A stretch of 64,000 bases of DNA from Xanthomonas codiaei (lineage in GTDB: Bacteria > Pseudomonadota > Gammaproteobacteria > Xanthomonadales > Xanthomonadaceae). Numbering within the stretch: position 1 is the first letter of the stretch; each line of letters begins with the position of its first letter. Below, one piece after another: positions 9,336 through 19,725 of this stretch. Position numbers and translations under genes: made by a program. The DNA is taken from the NCBI RefSeq assembly GCF_002939785.1, contig NZ_MDEC01000016.1, positions 1 through 64,000 of the forward strand. Reading direction: 5' to 3'. The notes under the pieces were generated by a model that saw only the letters and a list, made by a program, of their open reading frames with translations, made no database searches and was not told where the DNA came from.

Positions 9336-11116
9336 AGGTTGGCCCCGATATCGATGTAGAGCTGGAACTGCGAGTCGGGGTCGTTCAAGCCATGCGCGAT
9401 ATCCACCCGCACCGGCCCCACCGGCGAACGCCAGCGCAGACCGAAGCCGATGCCGGTGTGCCAGTCCGGGCGGTCGTCGAAGGCGCTACCGCCATCGACG
9501 AACACCGCCCCGCCCCAGGGGCCGCCCTTGAGGTAATGCTCGTATTCGGCGCTGGCGGTGACCACGTTCTTGGCGCCGAGCGCGAATTCGTCCGGCTTGG
9601 GCGTGCGCGGGCCCACTTCGCGGAAGGCATAGCCGCGGATGCTGTTGGCGCCACCGGCGAAGAACCGCAGGCTGGGCGGCATCGCCACCAGGTCGCTGGT
9701 CCAGGTGGTGCCGCCTTCGCCGCGCAGGATCAGCCGGCCGTTGTCGCCGGCGCCCAGGAACCAGCGCAGCTGCCCGTACAGCTGGCCGAAGTTGGTATCC
9801 GAGCCGGCCCCTTCGGCGCCGCCGCGGATGAACATCTGCCCGGACACGCCGCTGCGCGGAAACAGCCGGTCGTCGACGTTGACGTAGTTGGCCTGCAGCT
9901 GCGGATAGACCAGGGTGGAGGTCTCGTACACCGCGCCTTCGAAATCGTCGCCGCTGCTGAAGCGCCAGCGCTCGCGCAGGGCGTTGATCGAGGCGATGGC
10001 GCTCCAGCGCTCGTTGATCTGGCCGCTGCGGCTGCCGGTGAGCTTGACGTTGCGCAGGTCGATGTACTCGGTCTGTTCGTCGTAGAGCCGCGCCGAGGCG
10101 GTATACCAGCCGTCCAGCCAGCGGAACGCCGGCACCCGGTAGCTGGTGGTCAGGCTCTTGCGGTTCTGCGCGTAGTCCAGCTGCGTGTCCATCTTGTGGC
10201 CACGCGAATTGACGTAGCGCCGCTCCACCCCGCCACGCACACCGGCACCGCTCTCGCTGCCGTAGCTCAGGCCGGAGGTGTAGATGGTGCGTTTGGCGCG
10301 GGTGAGCTTCACATCCACCGGCACGCGGCCCTGGTCATCGGCTTCTTCCGGCTTGGGCTGGATATCGATGGTGCTGAAGTAATCCAGCTTGGTCAGCGAC
10401 TCGCGCAGCCGGTCGAGCTTGCCTTCGTGGTAGTAGCTGCCCTCCTCCCAGTAAACCAGGGGATCGAACAGCCCCGGGCGGAAATAGTCGTACTCGAAGC
10501 GCACCTTGCCCATGTCGTAACGGCGGCCGCTATCCCAATTGAGATCGATGTCGGCTGCATGCTCGGCACGCGCCACTGCCACCCGGCGCTGGGTGAAGTC
10601 GGCATCGAAATAGCCGCGCTCGGCCAGCCGCCGGGTGATGCGCACCTTGCTGGCCTCGTACTGCGGATGACTGAAGACCTGGCCTTCGCGCGGCTCGAAC
10701 TGCTTGAGATCCTGGCCCAGGTAGCGGTCCTGCTCGGCCCAGCCAGTGATGGAGATATGCGAGGTGCGCACCCGCACCGGCTCGCCGCGATCCACCGTGA
10801 TCACCACCGTCACCCGGTCGCCGGTGCGCGGCGCGGCCAGTTCGATGGTCGGCGAGTAGTAGCCGAACGGCTCCAGCGCCTCGCGCGTCTGTCGCTCGGC
10901 CTGTGCCAGCAGGTACTCCAGTCGCGACTCGCCCTGCTCCTTGCCCACGGCCTCATACAGCGATAACGAGACCTCGATGTTCTCGATCATCTCGGCGTCG
11001 TCGCCGTCGTCCAGCCCCTTGACCTCGATCTTGTCGATGGTTGCGCGGGCAAAGGCCGGACCGGCCAGCAGGCACAGGAGCAGGAGAACGGGGCGAACCC
11101 GGAAGATGAATCGCAT
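9332..11116 (-). CDS. tamA: TamA, Omp85-family outer-membrane assembly factor
   Basis: A 594-residue precursor starting MRFIFRVRPVLLLL with a signal peptide ending near AFA-RATIDKIEV. Three POTRA domains span about residues 25-270, followed by a 16-strand Omp85 barrel. The conserved loop-6 motif is visible as IRGYAF in the C-terminal third, and the protein ends in a beta-strand with ...YIDIGANL. It works with TamB, encoded directly downstream and overlapping by four bases, in assembling certain outer-membrane proteins such as autotransporters. The ATG at 11116 was chosen because it puts the signal peptide at the N-terminus; an upstream in-frame ATG at 11170 would add 18 basic residues. Confidence 0.93.
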   Translation of the reverse strand: MRFIFRVRPVLLLLCLLAGPAFARATIDKIEVKGLDDGDDAEMIENIEVSLSLYEAVGKEQGESRLEYLLAQAERQTREALEPFGYYSPTIELAAPRTGDRVTVVITVDRGEPVRVRTSHISITGWAEQDRYLGQDLKQFEPREGQVFSHPQYEASKVRITRRLAERGYFDADFTQRRVAVARAEHAADIDLNWDSGRRYDMGKVRFEYDYFRPGLFDPLVYWEEGSYYHEGKLDRLRESLTKLDYFSTIDIQPKPEEADDQGRVPVDVKLTRAKRTIYTSGLSYGSESGAGVRGGVERRYVNSRGHKMDTQLDYAQNRKSLTTSYRVPAFRWLDGWYTASARLYDEQTEYIDLRNVKLTGSRSGQINERWSAIASINALRERWRFSSGDDFEGAVYETSTLVYPQLQANYVNVDDRLFPRSGVSGQMFIRGGAEGAGSDTNFGQLYGQLRWFLGAGDNGRLILRGEGGTTWTSDLVAMPPSLRFFAGGANSIRGYAFREVGPRTPKPDEFALGAKNVVTASAEYEHYLKGGPWGGAVFVDGGSAFDDRPDWHTGIGFGLRWRSPVGPVRVDIAHGLNDPDSQFQLYIDIGANL

Positions 11117-11496
11117 CGGCGCAGGATACCGGGAGGACCGCAGAGGTCTGTTAATGGAACGTCTAGGCATCCAAGCCTGCCACGTTGCCCGTCACGTGCG
11201 CATGCACGTCCATCACCATGGCTGCCTGGCGCACGGCCAGCCCGCACCAGCGCCACGCGCGGGACGCCTCGGGTGCGAAGGAAAGCACGGGCGCTGGCGT
11301 ACGGCGGCAAGGCTGGCGATCGGCGGTTTCGAGACACGGCGCTGGTAGCGCGCGGCCGGCCCCTCCGGTCGATGAACCGATCAGCCGCCAGTGGCGGAAG
11401 CCGTCCCGTTCCCGTCGACGTGGCGATGCGGTTGGCTGGCCAGGTCCGTGTTGGCCGGCGCGCACGGCCGGCCATCGCCACGCGTGTGCACGCACT
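11117..11496. other. Gene-poor spacer between tamA and glyS
   Basis: The 380 bases are GC-rich. Short frames on both strands here look like chance readings, with no recognisable domain and no good ribosome-binding site. I see no RNA gene or repeat. The tamA promoter should lie in the part next to 11117. Confidence 0.5.
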
Positions 11497-13668
11497 TCAG
11501 CTGGACAGATGCTCGATGGCGGCGACGCTGCCCAGGCGGTCGCCGAGCTTCTTCAGCAGGGCCAGGCGGTTAGCACGCAACTGCGGGTCTTCGGCATTGA
11601 CCATCACGTTGTCGAAGAAGGCATCGACCTGCGGGCGCAGGCGGGCCAGGCGCGCGAGCACGGCGACATAGTCGTGGCGGTGCAGCGCATCGCCGGTGTC
11701 GCCGATGGCCGCTTCCACCGCTTCGGCCAGCGCTTCTTCGGCCGGCTCGCGCAGCAGCGTAGTATCGATGTCGCCGGGGATCTCGCCCTCGACCTTGCGC
11801 AGAATATTGCGGATGCGCTTGTTGGCTGCGGCCAGCGCTTCGGCCTCGGGCAAGGTGGCGAAACTGCCGATGGCATCGATGCGGCGGTCGAAGTCGTAGA
11901 GAGAAGCGGGTCGCAATTCTGCGACGGCATTGAAGTGCGTGGCAGGGACGCTCTTGTCGGCGTAGTAGCCGCGTAGGCGGTCGAGGATGAAGTCGTAGAC
12001 CTCAGCGAGATCCTTATTCGTAAAACTAGATTCACCCAAGTGCGAGACCTCGACCTTTACACCTTTTGATGCGGCGGTCATAGCAGCGTCGGTCTTTCGG
12101 GTAGCAGCTACGTCGGCGATGCCTTCATTGACGCAAGAGTACGCATCATGAATTAGGTTCTTCAAATCCAGATCAAACCCACTCTCAATCATCGTCCGCG
12201 CCAACCCCAACGCATTGCGCCGCAGCGCAAACGGATCCTTGTTGCCGGTCGGCTTCAAGCCAGCCGCAAAGCCGCCGGCCAACGTATCCAGACGCTCAGC
12301 GATCGCCAGCACCTTGCCCAGTGGCGAGAGCGCGATGTCGTCGCCGGCAAACCGCGGCTGGTAGGCCTCGTCGATGGCCAGGGCAATCTCGCTCGGCTCG
12401 CCGGCGGCTTTGGCGTAATGGCGCCCGGCGATGCCCTGCAGTTCCGGGAACTCGTTGACCATGCGCGATTGCAGGTCGTTCTTGGCCAGTTCCGCGGCGC
12501 GACGCGCCTGCACCGGATCGGCGCCGACCTGCGGTGCGATCGCCTCGGCCAGTGCCGCCACGCGCGCGACCTTGTCGGCCACCATGCCCAGCTTGGCCTG
12601 GTAGGTCACGCTCTTCAGGCCTTCGCCCATCGCCTGCAGACCCTGCTTGAGGTCTTCGTCGAAGAAGAACTTGGCATCGGCAAAACGCGGGCGGATCACG
12701 CGCTCGTAGCCCTTGGCCACTTCGGCCACGTCCCTGGAGACGATATTGGCGATGCCGATGAACTGTTCGGTCAACTTGCCGCCGTCATCGAGGACCGGGA
12801 AGAACTTCTGGTTGATCTCCATGGTTTCGATCAGCGCTTCCTGCGGTACCGCCAGGAAATCGCGCTCGAAACTGCACAGCACCGCCGACGGCCATTCCAC
12901 CAGGTTGACCACCTGCTCCAGGTTGTCGTCGCTGATGCGCGCGCTGCCGCCGGCCTGCCTGGCGGCCGCTTCGACCTCCTCGACGATGCGCGTGCGGCGT
13001 GCGTCGGCATCCACCAGCACGTGCGCGGCGCGCAATGCATCGATGTACTCGCCAGGCGCTGCCAGCGACACCGTGCCCTCATGCATGAACCGATGGCCGT
13101 GGCTGACGCGGTCGCCGCGCACGCCCAGCAATTGGGCCGGGATCACCTCGCTGCCGAACAGCAGCACCAGCCATTGCACCGGCCGCGCGAAGGCGTATTC
13201 GTGCGCGCCCCAGCGCATCGGCTTGGGGATGGGCATCGCGGCAATGGCTTCGCGCAACACGTCCGGCAGCAGGTCGGCAGTGCGCGCGCCCGGGGTCACC
13301 GCACGGTGCACGAAGCGCTCGCCCTTGGCATCGCTGGTGCGCTCCAGCGCGGTCCAGTCGATGCCGGCCTTGGCGGCGAAGCCGGCCAGTGCCTTGGTCG
13401 GCTGGCCTTCGGCGTCGAGGGCGATGTTGAGATACGGCCCCAGCACTTCGGAGCGCTGCTCCGGCTGCTCGGTGGCCACGCCCGGCAACAGCACCGCCAA
13501 GCGGCGCGGGGTGGACAGCGGCTTGGCATCGCCGCGGGTGACCGCAACGCCGCGCTTTTCCAGGCCGCTCAGCACGCCATCGAAGAAGGCCTGCGCCAGA
13601 CCCGGCAGCGCCTTGACCGGCAGCTCTTCGGTGCCCAGTTCGATCAGCAGGGGAAGTTGTTCGCTCAT
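11497..13668 (-). CDS. glyS: Glycine--tRNA ligase, beta subunit
   Basis: A 723-residue protein starting [21 protein letters not shown], the hallmark opening of bacterial GlyS, and of normal length (about 690-720). With the alpha subunit it forms the bacterial alpha2beta2 glycyl-tRNA synthetase; the beta subunit binds tRNA, with an HD-like middle and a C-terminal anticodon-binding region. It acts in the cytoplasm. glyQ lies upstream on the same strand, but the two are separated by 340 bases filled with REP-like hairpins, which is wide for a subunit pair. The start at 13668 is fixed by the conserved N-terminus; in-frame ATGs further upstream lie in the repeat array. Confidence 0.96.
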   Translation of the reverse strand: MSEQLPLLIELGTEELPVKALPGLAQAFFDGVLSGLEKRGVAVTRGDAKPLSTPRRLAVLLPGVATEQPEQRSEVLGPYLNIALDAEGQPTKALAGFAAKAGIDWTALERTSDAKGERFVHRAVTPGARTADLLPDVLREAIAAMPIPKPMRWGAHEYAFARPVQWLVLLFGSEVIPAQLLGVRGDRVSHGHRFMHEGTVSLAAPGEYIDALRAAHVLVDADARRTRIVEEVEAAARQAGGSARISDDNLEQVVNLVEWPSAVLCSFERDFLAVPQEALIETMEINQKFFPVLDDGGKLTEQFIGIANIVSRDVAEVAKGYERVIRPRFADAKFFFDEDLKQGLQAMGEGLKSVTYQAKLGMVADKVARVAALAEAIAPQVGADPVQARRAAELAKNDLQSRMVNEFPELQGIAGRHYAKAAGEPSEIALAIDEAYQPRFAGDDIALSPLGKVLAIAERLDTLAGGFAAGLKPTGNKDPFALRRNALGLARTMIESGFDLDLKNLIHDAYSCVNEGIADVAATRKTDAAMTAASKGVKVEVSHLGESSFTNKDLAEVYDFILDRLRGYYADKSVPATHFNAVAELRPASLYDFDRRIDAIGSFATLPEAEALAAANKRIRNILRKVEGEIPGDIDTTLLREPAEEALAEAVEAAIGDTGDALHRHDYVAVLARLARLRPQVDAFFDNVMVNAEDPQLRANRLALLKKLGDRLGSVAAIEHLSS

Positions 13669-13689
13669 ATGACATGGACCTTTGCGTAT

Positions 13690-13982
13690 TCCCTTCTCCC
13701 TGCGGGAGAAGGTGCCCGAAGGGGCGGATGAGGGTACGGGCGAAGCTCTGTGGAGGTTGGGTGCATGAGGGCTGCGCACCGTACCCTCACCCCAACCCCT
13801 CTCCCGTAGGAGAGGGGCTTGTTGCTTCCTTTCTGCCGTCAACGGACGAAGGTGACTGGAGGATGTGCTTCTCCCGCTGGCGGGAGAAGGTGGCGCGCAG
13901 CGCCGGAAGAGGGTGGTGCCAGGTCGGATGGCGTACCGCCCCCATCCGCCCTTCGGGCACCTTCCCCCGCAGGCGGGGGAAG
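13690..13982. repeat. Array of four REP-like hairpins between glyQ and glyS
   Basis: Four perfect or near-perfect hairpins lie in a row. Arms CCTTCTCCC/GGGAGAAGG are at 13692-13712, CCCCTCTCC/GGAGAGGGG at 13796-13817, CTTCTCCCGC/GCGGGAGAAG at 13868-13889, and TTCCCCCGC/GCGGGGGAA at 13962-13981. Flanking conserved tails such as GTGCCCGAAGGGGCGGATGA and its complement show alternating orientation, as in paired REP units. Related pairs occur at 29385-29570. They are extragenic and could limit read-through from glyQ into glyS or shield the 3' end of the upstream mRNA. Confidence 0.85.
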
Positions 13983-14008
13983 AGAACTGCATCAGCAAGG
14001 CGCCGGCA

Positions 14009-14917
<909 letters not shown>

Positions 14918-15006
14918 GCAGCAAGGGCCGTGCGAAAGGGGTGCGCTAGTATACCGGCCCACCCGCGGCGCTTTGCCGCGGGCGATTGCCGCAGGGGATA
15001 ACAAGC

Positions 15007-16821
15007 ATGGAACAGCGGCGTAGCGCCGACCCGGACAGCGCAGCGGCGATCCTGCCGCGCGGCCGGTTGATGTTCGACCCGGTGGCTGCCGCCTTGCTGG
15101 CCGACGGCATGGTGGTGCCGCACGAGCACGAGCGCGTGCAGTTCTCCGCCAGCGGTGCACGCACCGCCAGCGACGTGCATCCGCTGGTGCTGCTGGCCAA
15201 CCTCAAGCTGCATGCCGCGCAGCCGCCGGCCGGCGAACTGGGCCTGGAACGTCTCACCGAATGGCTGGCCACCCGCACCGGCCTGCGCTATCTGCGCATC
15301 GACCCCACCCGCATCGACGTGGCCGCCGTCACCGGCGTGGTCTCGCACGCCTATGCGCGCCGGCATCGCATCCTGCCGCTGGCGCTGGATGCCGAGCGCG
15401 TGCTGATCGCCACCAGCGAGCCGCTGGCGCTGGACTGGCTGGCCGATGTGCAGCACCTGAGCCGCCGCCGCATCGAGCTGGCGCTGATCAACCCGCTGGA
15501 TCTGCATCGCTACACGATTGAGTTCTTCGGCGTGACCCAGTCGGTGCGCGGCGCGCGCGGCGATGCGCGCAGTACCGAATCCAATGCCGGCCTGCCCAGC
15601 TTCGAACAGCTGGTGGAACTGGGCCGCGCCGGCGACGTTAACGCCGACGACCACCACATCGTGCATATCGTCGACTGGCTGCTGCAATATGCCTACGAAC
15701 AGCGCGCCAGCGACATCCATCTGGAGCCGCGCCGCGAGGCCGGGCGCATGCGCTTCCGCATCGACGGAGTGCTGCACAAGGTGCTGGAAGTGCCGCCCTC
15801 GGTGATGACCGCGGTGGTCAGCCGTATCAAGGTGCTGGGCCGCATGGACCTGGCCGAGCGCCGCCGCCCGCAGGACGGTCGCATCAAGACCCGCTCGCCG
15901 GGCGGGCGCGAGGTGGAAATGCGCCTGTCCACCATGCCCACCGCGTTCGGCGAAAAATGCGTGATGCGCATCTTCGACCCGGATTCGGCGTTCAAGAGCA
16001 TCGAGCAACTCGGCTTCAGCCCGGAGGAAGCGGCCGGCTGGAGCGCGCTGGTCGAGCGCCCGCATGGCATCGTGCTGGTCACCGGCCCCACCGGCTCGGG
16101 CAAGACCACCACCCTGTATTCCACGCTCAAGCGACTGGCCACGCCGGACGTGAATGTGTGCAGCGTGGAAGACCCGATCGAAATGATCGCGCCGGAATTC
16201 AACCAGATGCAGGTCCAGCAGAACATCGACCTGGATTTCGCCAGCGGCGTGCGCACCCTGCTGCGCCAGGATCCGGACATCATCATGATCGGCGAAATCC
16301 GCGACCTGGAAACCGCGCAGATGGCGGTGCAGGCCTCGCTCACCGGGCATCTGGTGCTGTCCACGCTGCACACCAACGATGCCGCTTCGGCCATCACCCG
16401 CTTGCTCGACCTGGGCGTACCGCATTACCTGGTGGCCTCCACGCTCAACGGCGTGCTGGCGCAGCGGCTGGTACGTACGCTGTGCGTGCACTGCAAGCGC
16501 CCGCATACGCTCAGCGACGACGAGTGGGCGGCGATCCGCGAGCCGGGCGAAACGCTGCCGGAGGTGGTGAACGTGCACGCGCCGGTCGGCTGCCTGGAAT
16601 GCCGCCGCACCGGCTACCTGGGCCGGGTGGGCCTGTACGAACTGCTGCCGGTCACCCCGCGCCTGCGCACCCTGATCCGCCCGGACACCGAGCTGGCCAG
16701 CTTCAGCCACGCCGCCCGCGGCGAAGGCTTGCGCACATTGCGCCGCACCGGCCTGGAGAAGGTCGCCGCCGGGCTGACCACTATCGAGGAAGTGCTCTCG
16801 GTGCTCCCGCCGCGGGAGTAA
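15007..16821 (+). CDS. Stand-alone GspE/PilB-family secretion or pilus ATPase
   Basis: A 604-residue type II/IV secretion ATPase. An N-terminal GspE_N-like region (about residues 1-180) is followed by the motor domain. That domain has Walker [11 protein letters not shown] near residues 360-369, an Asp box, Walker [15 protein letters not shown] at about 421-434 and a His box [15 protein letters not shown]-terminal zinc-binding loop carries two CxxC pairs (CVHC near 492, CLEC near 527). Such proteins are cytoplasmic hexamers that power pseudopilus or pilus assembly. No other secretion or pilus gene is near. The ATG at 15007 gives an N-terminus reminiscent of XpsE-type proteins. Whether it serves the Xps or Xcs type II system, a type IV pilus or something else cannot be told from here. 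Confidence 0.88.
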   Translation: MEQRRSADPDSAAAILPRGRLMFDPVAAALLADGMVVPHEHERVQFSASGARTASDVHPLVLLANLKLHAAQPPAGELGLERLTEWLATRTGLRYLRIDPTRIDVAAVTGVVSHAYARRHRILPLALDAERVLIATSEPLALDWLADVQHLSRRRIELALINPLDLHRYTIEFFGVTQSVRGARGDARSTESNAGLPSFEQLVELGRAGDVNADDHHIVHIVDWLLQYAYEQRASDIHLEPRREAGRMRFRIDGVLHKVLEVPPSVMTAVVSRIKVLGRMDLAERRRPQDGRIKTRSPGGREVEMRLSTMPTAFGEKCVMRIFDPDSAFKSIEQLGFSPEEAAGWSALVERPHGIVLVTGPTGSGKTTTLYSTLKRLATPDVNVCSVEDPIEMIAPEFNQMQVQQNIDLDFASGVRTLLRQDPDIIMIGEIRDLETAQMAVQASLTGHLVLSTLHTNDAASAITRLLDLGVPHYLVASTLNGVLAQRLVRTLCVHCKRPHTLSDDEWAAIREPGETLPEVVNVHAPVGCLECRRTGYLGRVGLYELLPVTPRLRTLIRPDTELASFSHAARGEGLRTLRRTGLEKVAAGLTTIEEVLSVLPPRE

Positions 16822-17712
16822 CGAAACGCGGCCGACAACCATAGCGAGCGTCCGATGTGGGGAGCGCGGCGTTCTGTTCGCCGTCTTGGATGCAACGCAG
16901 GCCTGTCTGGTCCAGCGCACGGCATCCGATCCGCTGGCCGGAACCTTTCGCGATGTCGTCCGAAGGCGCGATGGTGGCATCCATGCCGCCAAGGGCCTGC
17001 CAATCGCAAGAACACGCACCAGAACGTTGGAGGGCGGTTTTCATGAGGCTGCTCATGGCGCAAAGGCGGAGCGGCTTCGCGCTTGCGCTGCAGGCTGGCC
17101 GCGCGCATTCCCATAGCCAGCGGACCGTGCCTGTCGCCTGCACCGACCCACCGACCACCGCGACTGGTCCTTCGCTCACTGTTGCGGGCCCCATGGCGGC
17201 CGCCATGGGGCCACATGGACGTACTTGCAGCGTGTCCGGCGACGCTGGACGGGCGAAGGTCCCTGCGGCGAAGACCCAGATGGTCGGCTGAAACAGACAC
17301 GACTTGGCTACCTGGGTGGCTGCGCTGAATCAGTCATCACAGCTGCCGCACACCCACCCTACGCCCCATGCGCGCGAACGCAGCATCCGGCGCACGCCGG
17401 GCGCCGGACACGCACTACCCAGCAGCCCTTTCCGCACGCCCGGAGTCGCCCCAGCCATGCCGCCTCCCGTCCAGGCAGGCAGCGGCATCCTGAAGCAGCG
17501 AGGCGGCGAACTCGCCGACAATCCAGTAGCGCCGCTCGCTGCCGATATCCAGGGCATGCCACCGCCGTGGTGATCCCGTCGACCCCGCCTGGAGGGAATC
17601 AAGACATGTCATTCGGCAATGACGCGCAGGGCCCATCCGGGGGAGACGCTTGAAACAAGGCCGCCCCTGCCGCCTACAATCGGGCACATCTGTCGTGTCC
17701 GGATCTTCGCGC
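16822..17712. other. 0.9-kb stretch with no convincing gene; palindromes present
   Basis: Frames up to 144 codons exist on both strands but show no recognisable domain and no codon pattern like the neighbours. The most protein-like reading is minus 17415-17612 (65 codons, containing WHALDIGSERRYWIVGEF); I could not assign it and do not call it a gene. The stretch contains a 26-base perfect palindrome (17187-17212) listed separately and a weaker hairpin near 16967-16992. It looks like repeat-rich or decayed intergenic DNA of the kind scattered through Xanthomonas chromosomes. Confidence 0.5.
17181..17245. repeat. Dispersed palindromic repeat, copy 1 (26-base perfect palindrome)
   Basis: GTTGCGGG (17181-17188) leads into a perfect 26-base palindrome at 17187-17212 centred on GGCGGCCGCC. 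It is followed by ATGGACGTACTT and then GCGTGTCCGGCG. The layout of GTTGCGGG, hairpin with GGCGGC/GCCGCC arms, ATGGA and CGTGTCC recurs at 27304-27365, so the two are probably members of one dispersed family. Confidence 0.6.
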
Positions 17713-18465
17713 ATGTCCGTTTTGCCGTTCCTGATCATCGAAACCGGGCAACCCGTGCCGGAGATGAAGCGTTACGGCCGTTTTCCGCACTGGATCCGCG
17801 TGGCCGCCGGGCTGGCCGAGCATGAAACGGTGGCCATCGACGTCGCCAGTGGCGATGCGCTGCCCGACCCGGCCGCCTTCGCCGGCATCATCGTCAGCGG
17901 CTCGGCCGCCTTCGTCACCGACCGCGCCGACTGGAGCGAACGCAGCGCCGACTGGCTGCGCGCCGCCGCGCACCAGGGCATGCCGTTGCTGGGCATCTGC
18001 TACGGGCATCAGCTGCTGGCGCATGCGCTGGGTGGCGAGGTCGACTACAACCCGGCCGGGCGCGAATCGGGCACCATCGCGCTGGAACTGCACCCGCCGG
18101 CCGAGCAGGACCCGTTGTTCGCCGGGTTGCCGGCGCAGTTCCCGGCCCACGCCACCCATCTGCAGACGGTGCTGCGCGCCCCGGACGGTGCCATCGTGCT
18201 GGCCCACTCGCGCCAGGACCGCTGCCACGCCTTCCGCTGGGGCCGGGCCACCTGGGGCGTCCAGTTCCACCCGGAATTCGCCACCCATCACATGCGCGGC
18301 TACGTGCGGGCGCGGGCGGAGTGCATCGCCCGCCATGGCCACTGCGCCCGCACCGTCGCCCGCGAGGTCACCGCCGCGCCGGTGGCCCGCAAGCTGCTGC
18401 GCCGGTTCGTGCACCATGCGCGCGGCCTGCAAACAGTGAACGCTCGTCCCGCCGCGCACACCTAA
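17713..18465 (+). CDS. Class I glutamine amidotransferase (GuaA/YfeJ-like, stand-alone domain)
   Basis: A 250-residue protein starting MSVLPFLIIETGQPVPEMK. It is a lone GATase1 domain: nucleophile cysteine in GICYGHQLLAHALGG (near residue 98) and the His-Glu pair in WGVQFHPEF (near residue 188). Such domains release ammonia from glutamine or, in relatives, cleave gamma-glutamyl bonds. No synthetase domain or partner gene is adjacent, so the acceptor substrate is unknown; the genomic label is usually GMP synthase-like or YfeJ. The start at 17713 was chosen because the domain begins directly there; upstream in-frame codons read through non-coding-looking DNA. About 25 C-terminal residues are basic and alanine-rich. 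Confidence 0.85.
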   Translation: MSVLPFLIIETGQPVPEMKRYGRFPHWIRVAAGLAEHETVAIDVASGDALPDPAAFAGIIVSGSAAFVTDRADWSERSADWLRAAAHQGMPLLGICYGHQLLAHALGGEVDYNPAGRESGTIALELHPPAEQDPLFAGLPAQFPAHATHLQTVLRAPDGAIVLAHSRQDRCHAFRWGRATWGVQFHPEFATHHMRGYVRARAECIARHGHCARTVAREVTAAPVARKLLRRFVHHARGLQTVNARPAAHT

Positions 18466-18518
18466 AAGCAGCGATAATCGCGTCACGCCGGATGGTCCGG
18501 CGCGCGTAGCGATCCGGA

Positions 18519-19424
18519 ATGGGAATGAACGAAATTCGTAAGGTGCCAGCATCTGCCGGCGCGCAGTGGCTGTTGACCGGTTTCTCGCTGTTGAAGCGGG
18601 CGCCGCTGGCGCTGGGCTCGCTGGGGGTGATCTGGAGCGTGGCCGCCTCGCTGCTGGTATCGCTGTCGGTGCTGGTGCCGCTGCTGGGCCCGGCGCTGCA
18701 GTTCCTGCTGGTGCTGGCCGGCCCGCTGTTCATGGGCGGCCTGCTGTGGGCGATCCGCGAGGTCGACGAAGGCCGCATCGCCAAACCGTCGCATCTGCTG
18801 CACGGCCTGCAGGACGGCCGCGCGCCGCACCTGCTGGTATCGCTGCTGCCGCAGTTGATCGCCGGCCTGCTGCTGGGCGTGCTGCTGCTGGCGATGATCG
18901 GCTCCAGCGGGCTGCAGCAGCTGTCGGAGGTGATGATCAAGATCAACCAGATCAGCCAGTCCGGCGCGCAGCCGGACCCGGTGCAGATCGAGCAGCTTGC
19001 CGCCAGCCTGCCGGCCGGGCGCATCCTGCTGTGGCTGCTGCTGACCATCGCCACCTTCGCGGCGATGACGCTGGCGCTGTTCGTGATGCCGCCGCAGGTG
19101 ATGTTCGACCGCAGCACCGGCGGCCATGCGCTGCGCGAGAGCCTGCGCGCCAGCCTGCACAACCTGCCGGCGATGCTGGTGTTCTTCGTGCTGGCCTTCA
19201 TCGCCATTTTCGCGATCTATTTCGCGGTGATGATCGTGGCGCTGATCGTCGGCCTGGTGGCCGGCCAGACCGTGGCGATGTGGCTGGCCCAGCTGCTGCT
19301 GATGGCGGTGCTGATGCCGGTGTTCGCCGGTTCGGTCTACGCCGCGTGGAAGCAGATGTTCACCCACGAAGACGCCGCCGCCCAGCCGATCAAGCCCTCA
19401 CGACCGGATGTGTTTGCGGCTTGA
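18519..19424 (+). CDS. BPSS1780-family multi-pass membrane protein
   Basis: A 301-residue inner-membrane protein that resembles the BPSS1780 family. About six hydrophobic segments are arranged as GFSLLKRAPLALGSLGVIWS, then LLVSLSVLVPLLGPALQFLLV, a soluble loop (about residues 75-100), LIAGLLLGVLLLAMI, and three more in the C-terminal half. The family occurs widely in proteobacteria and has no established function. It stands alone: the gene before it is 53 bases upstream and unrelated, and the gene after it is convergent. A second ATG at 18525 could be the start, changing two residues only. Confidence 0.8.
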   Translation: MGMNEIRKVPASAGAQWLLTGFSLLKRAPLALGSLGVIWSVAASLLVSLSVLVPLLGPALQFLLVLAGPLFMGGLLWAIREVDEGRIAKPSHLLHGLQDGRAPHLLVSLLPQLIAGLLLGVLLLAMIGSSGLQQLSEVMIKINQISQSGAQPDPVQIEQLAASLPAGRILLWLLLTIATFAAMTLALFVMPPQVMFDRSTGGHALRESLRASLHNLPAMLVFFVLAFIAIFAIYFAVMIVALIVGLVAGQTVAMWLAQLLLMAVLMPVFAGSVYAAWKQMFTHEDAAAQPIKPSRPDVFAA

Positions 19425-19725
19425 TACTACGCAAAACCAGGCGCGCGCTTGCCGCGTAATCTCTGTTTCTAGAGGCTGTCATCATGCGGAACTGCATTTC
19501 AAGAATCGATGCCGCTAGCTGCATGGCTGAGTTCTGGCGTTTGTATGAAGCCGCTTTGCGAAGGGGGCCGATCTGGAATCGTCATCGAGCATATGATTAG
19601 CATCGCCAAGCTCTGAAATAGCCCAAACAATCCTGAATGCAGCACTGGCATCGTTTAGTCGCAAGGCATAAACCTGAAGTCGTCGCCTAAACTTGACTTC
19701 TTCAACTTCATTGAGCGAGCGATCT
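19425..19725. other. Lower-GC spacer with no confident gene
   Basis: The 300 bases between the BPSS1780-family gene and the DUF2971 gene are clearly lower in GC than the surroundings and share the composition of the DUF2971 gene. A 93-codon minus-strand frame (19515-19796) overlaps the 3' end of that gene. It matches nothing I recognise and may be a chance reading or the remnant of a second acquired gene. Confidence 0.4.

Noticed and set aside
12418-13731. A 437-codon plus-strand frame opposite glyS
   Set aside because: Antisense shadow; the translation is His-, Gln- and Arg-rich without motifs, while glyS is a clear family member.
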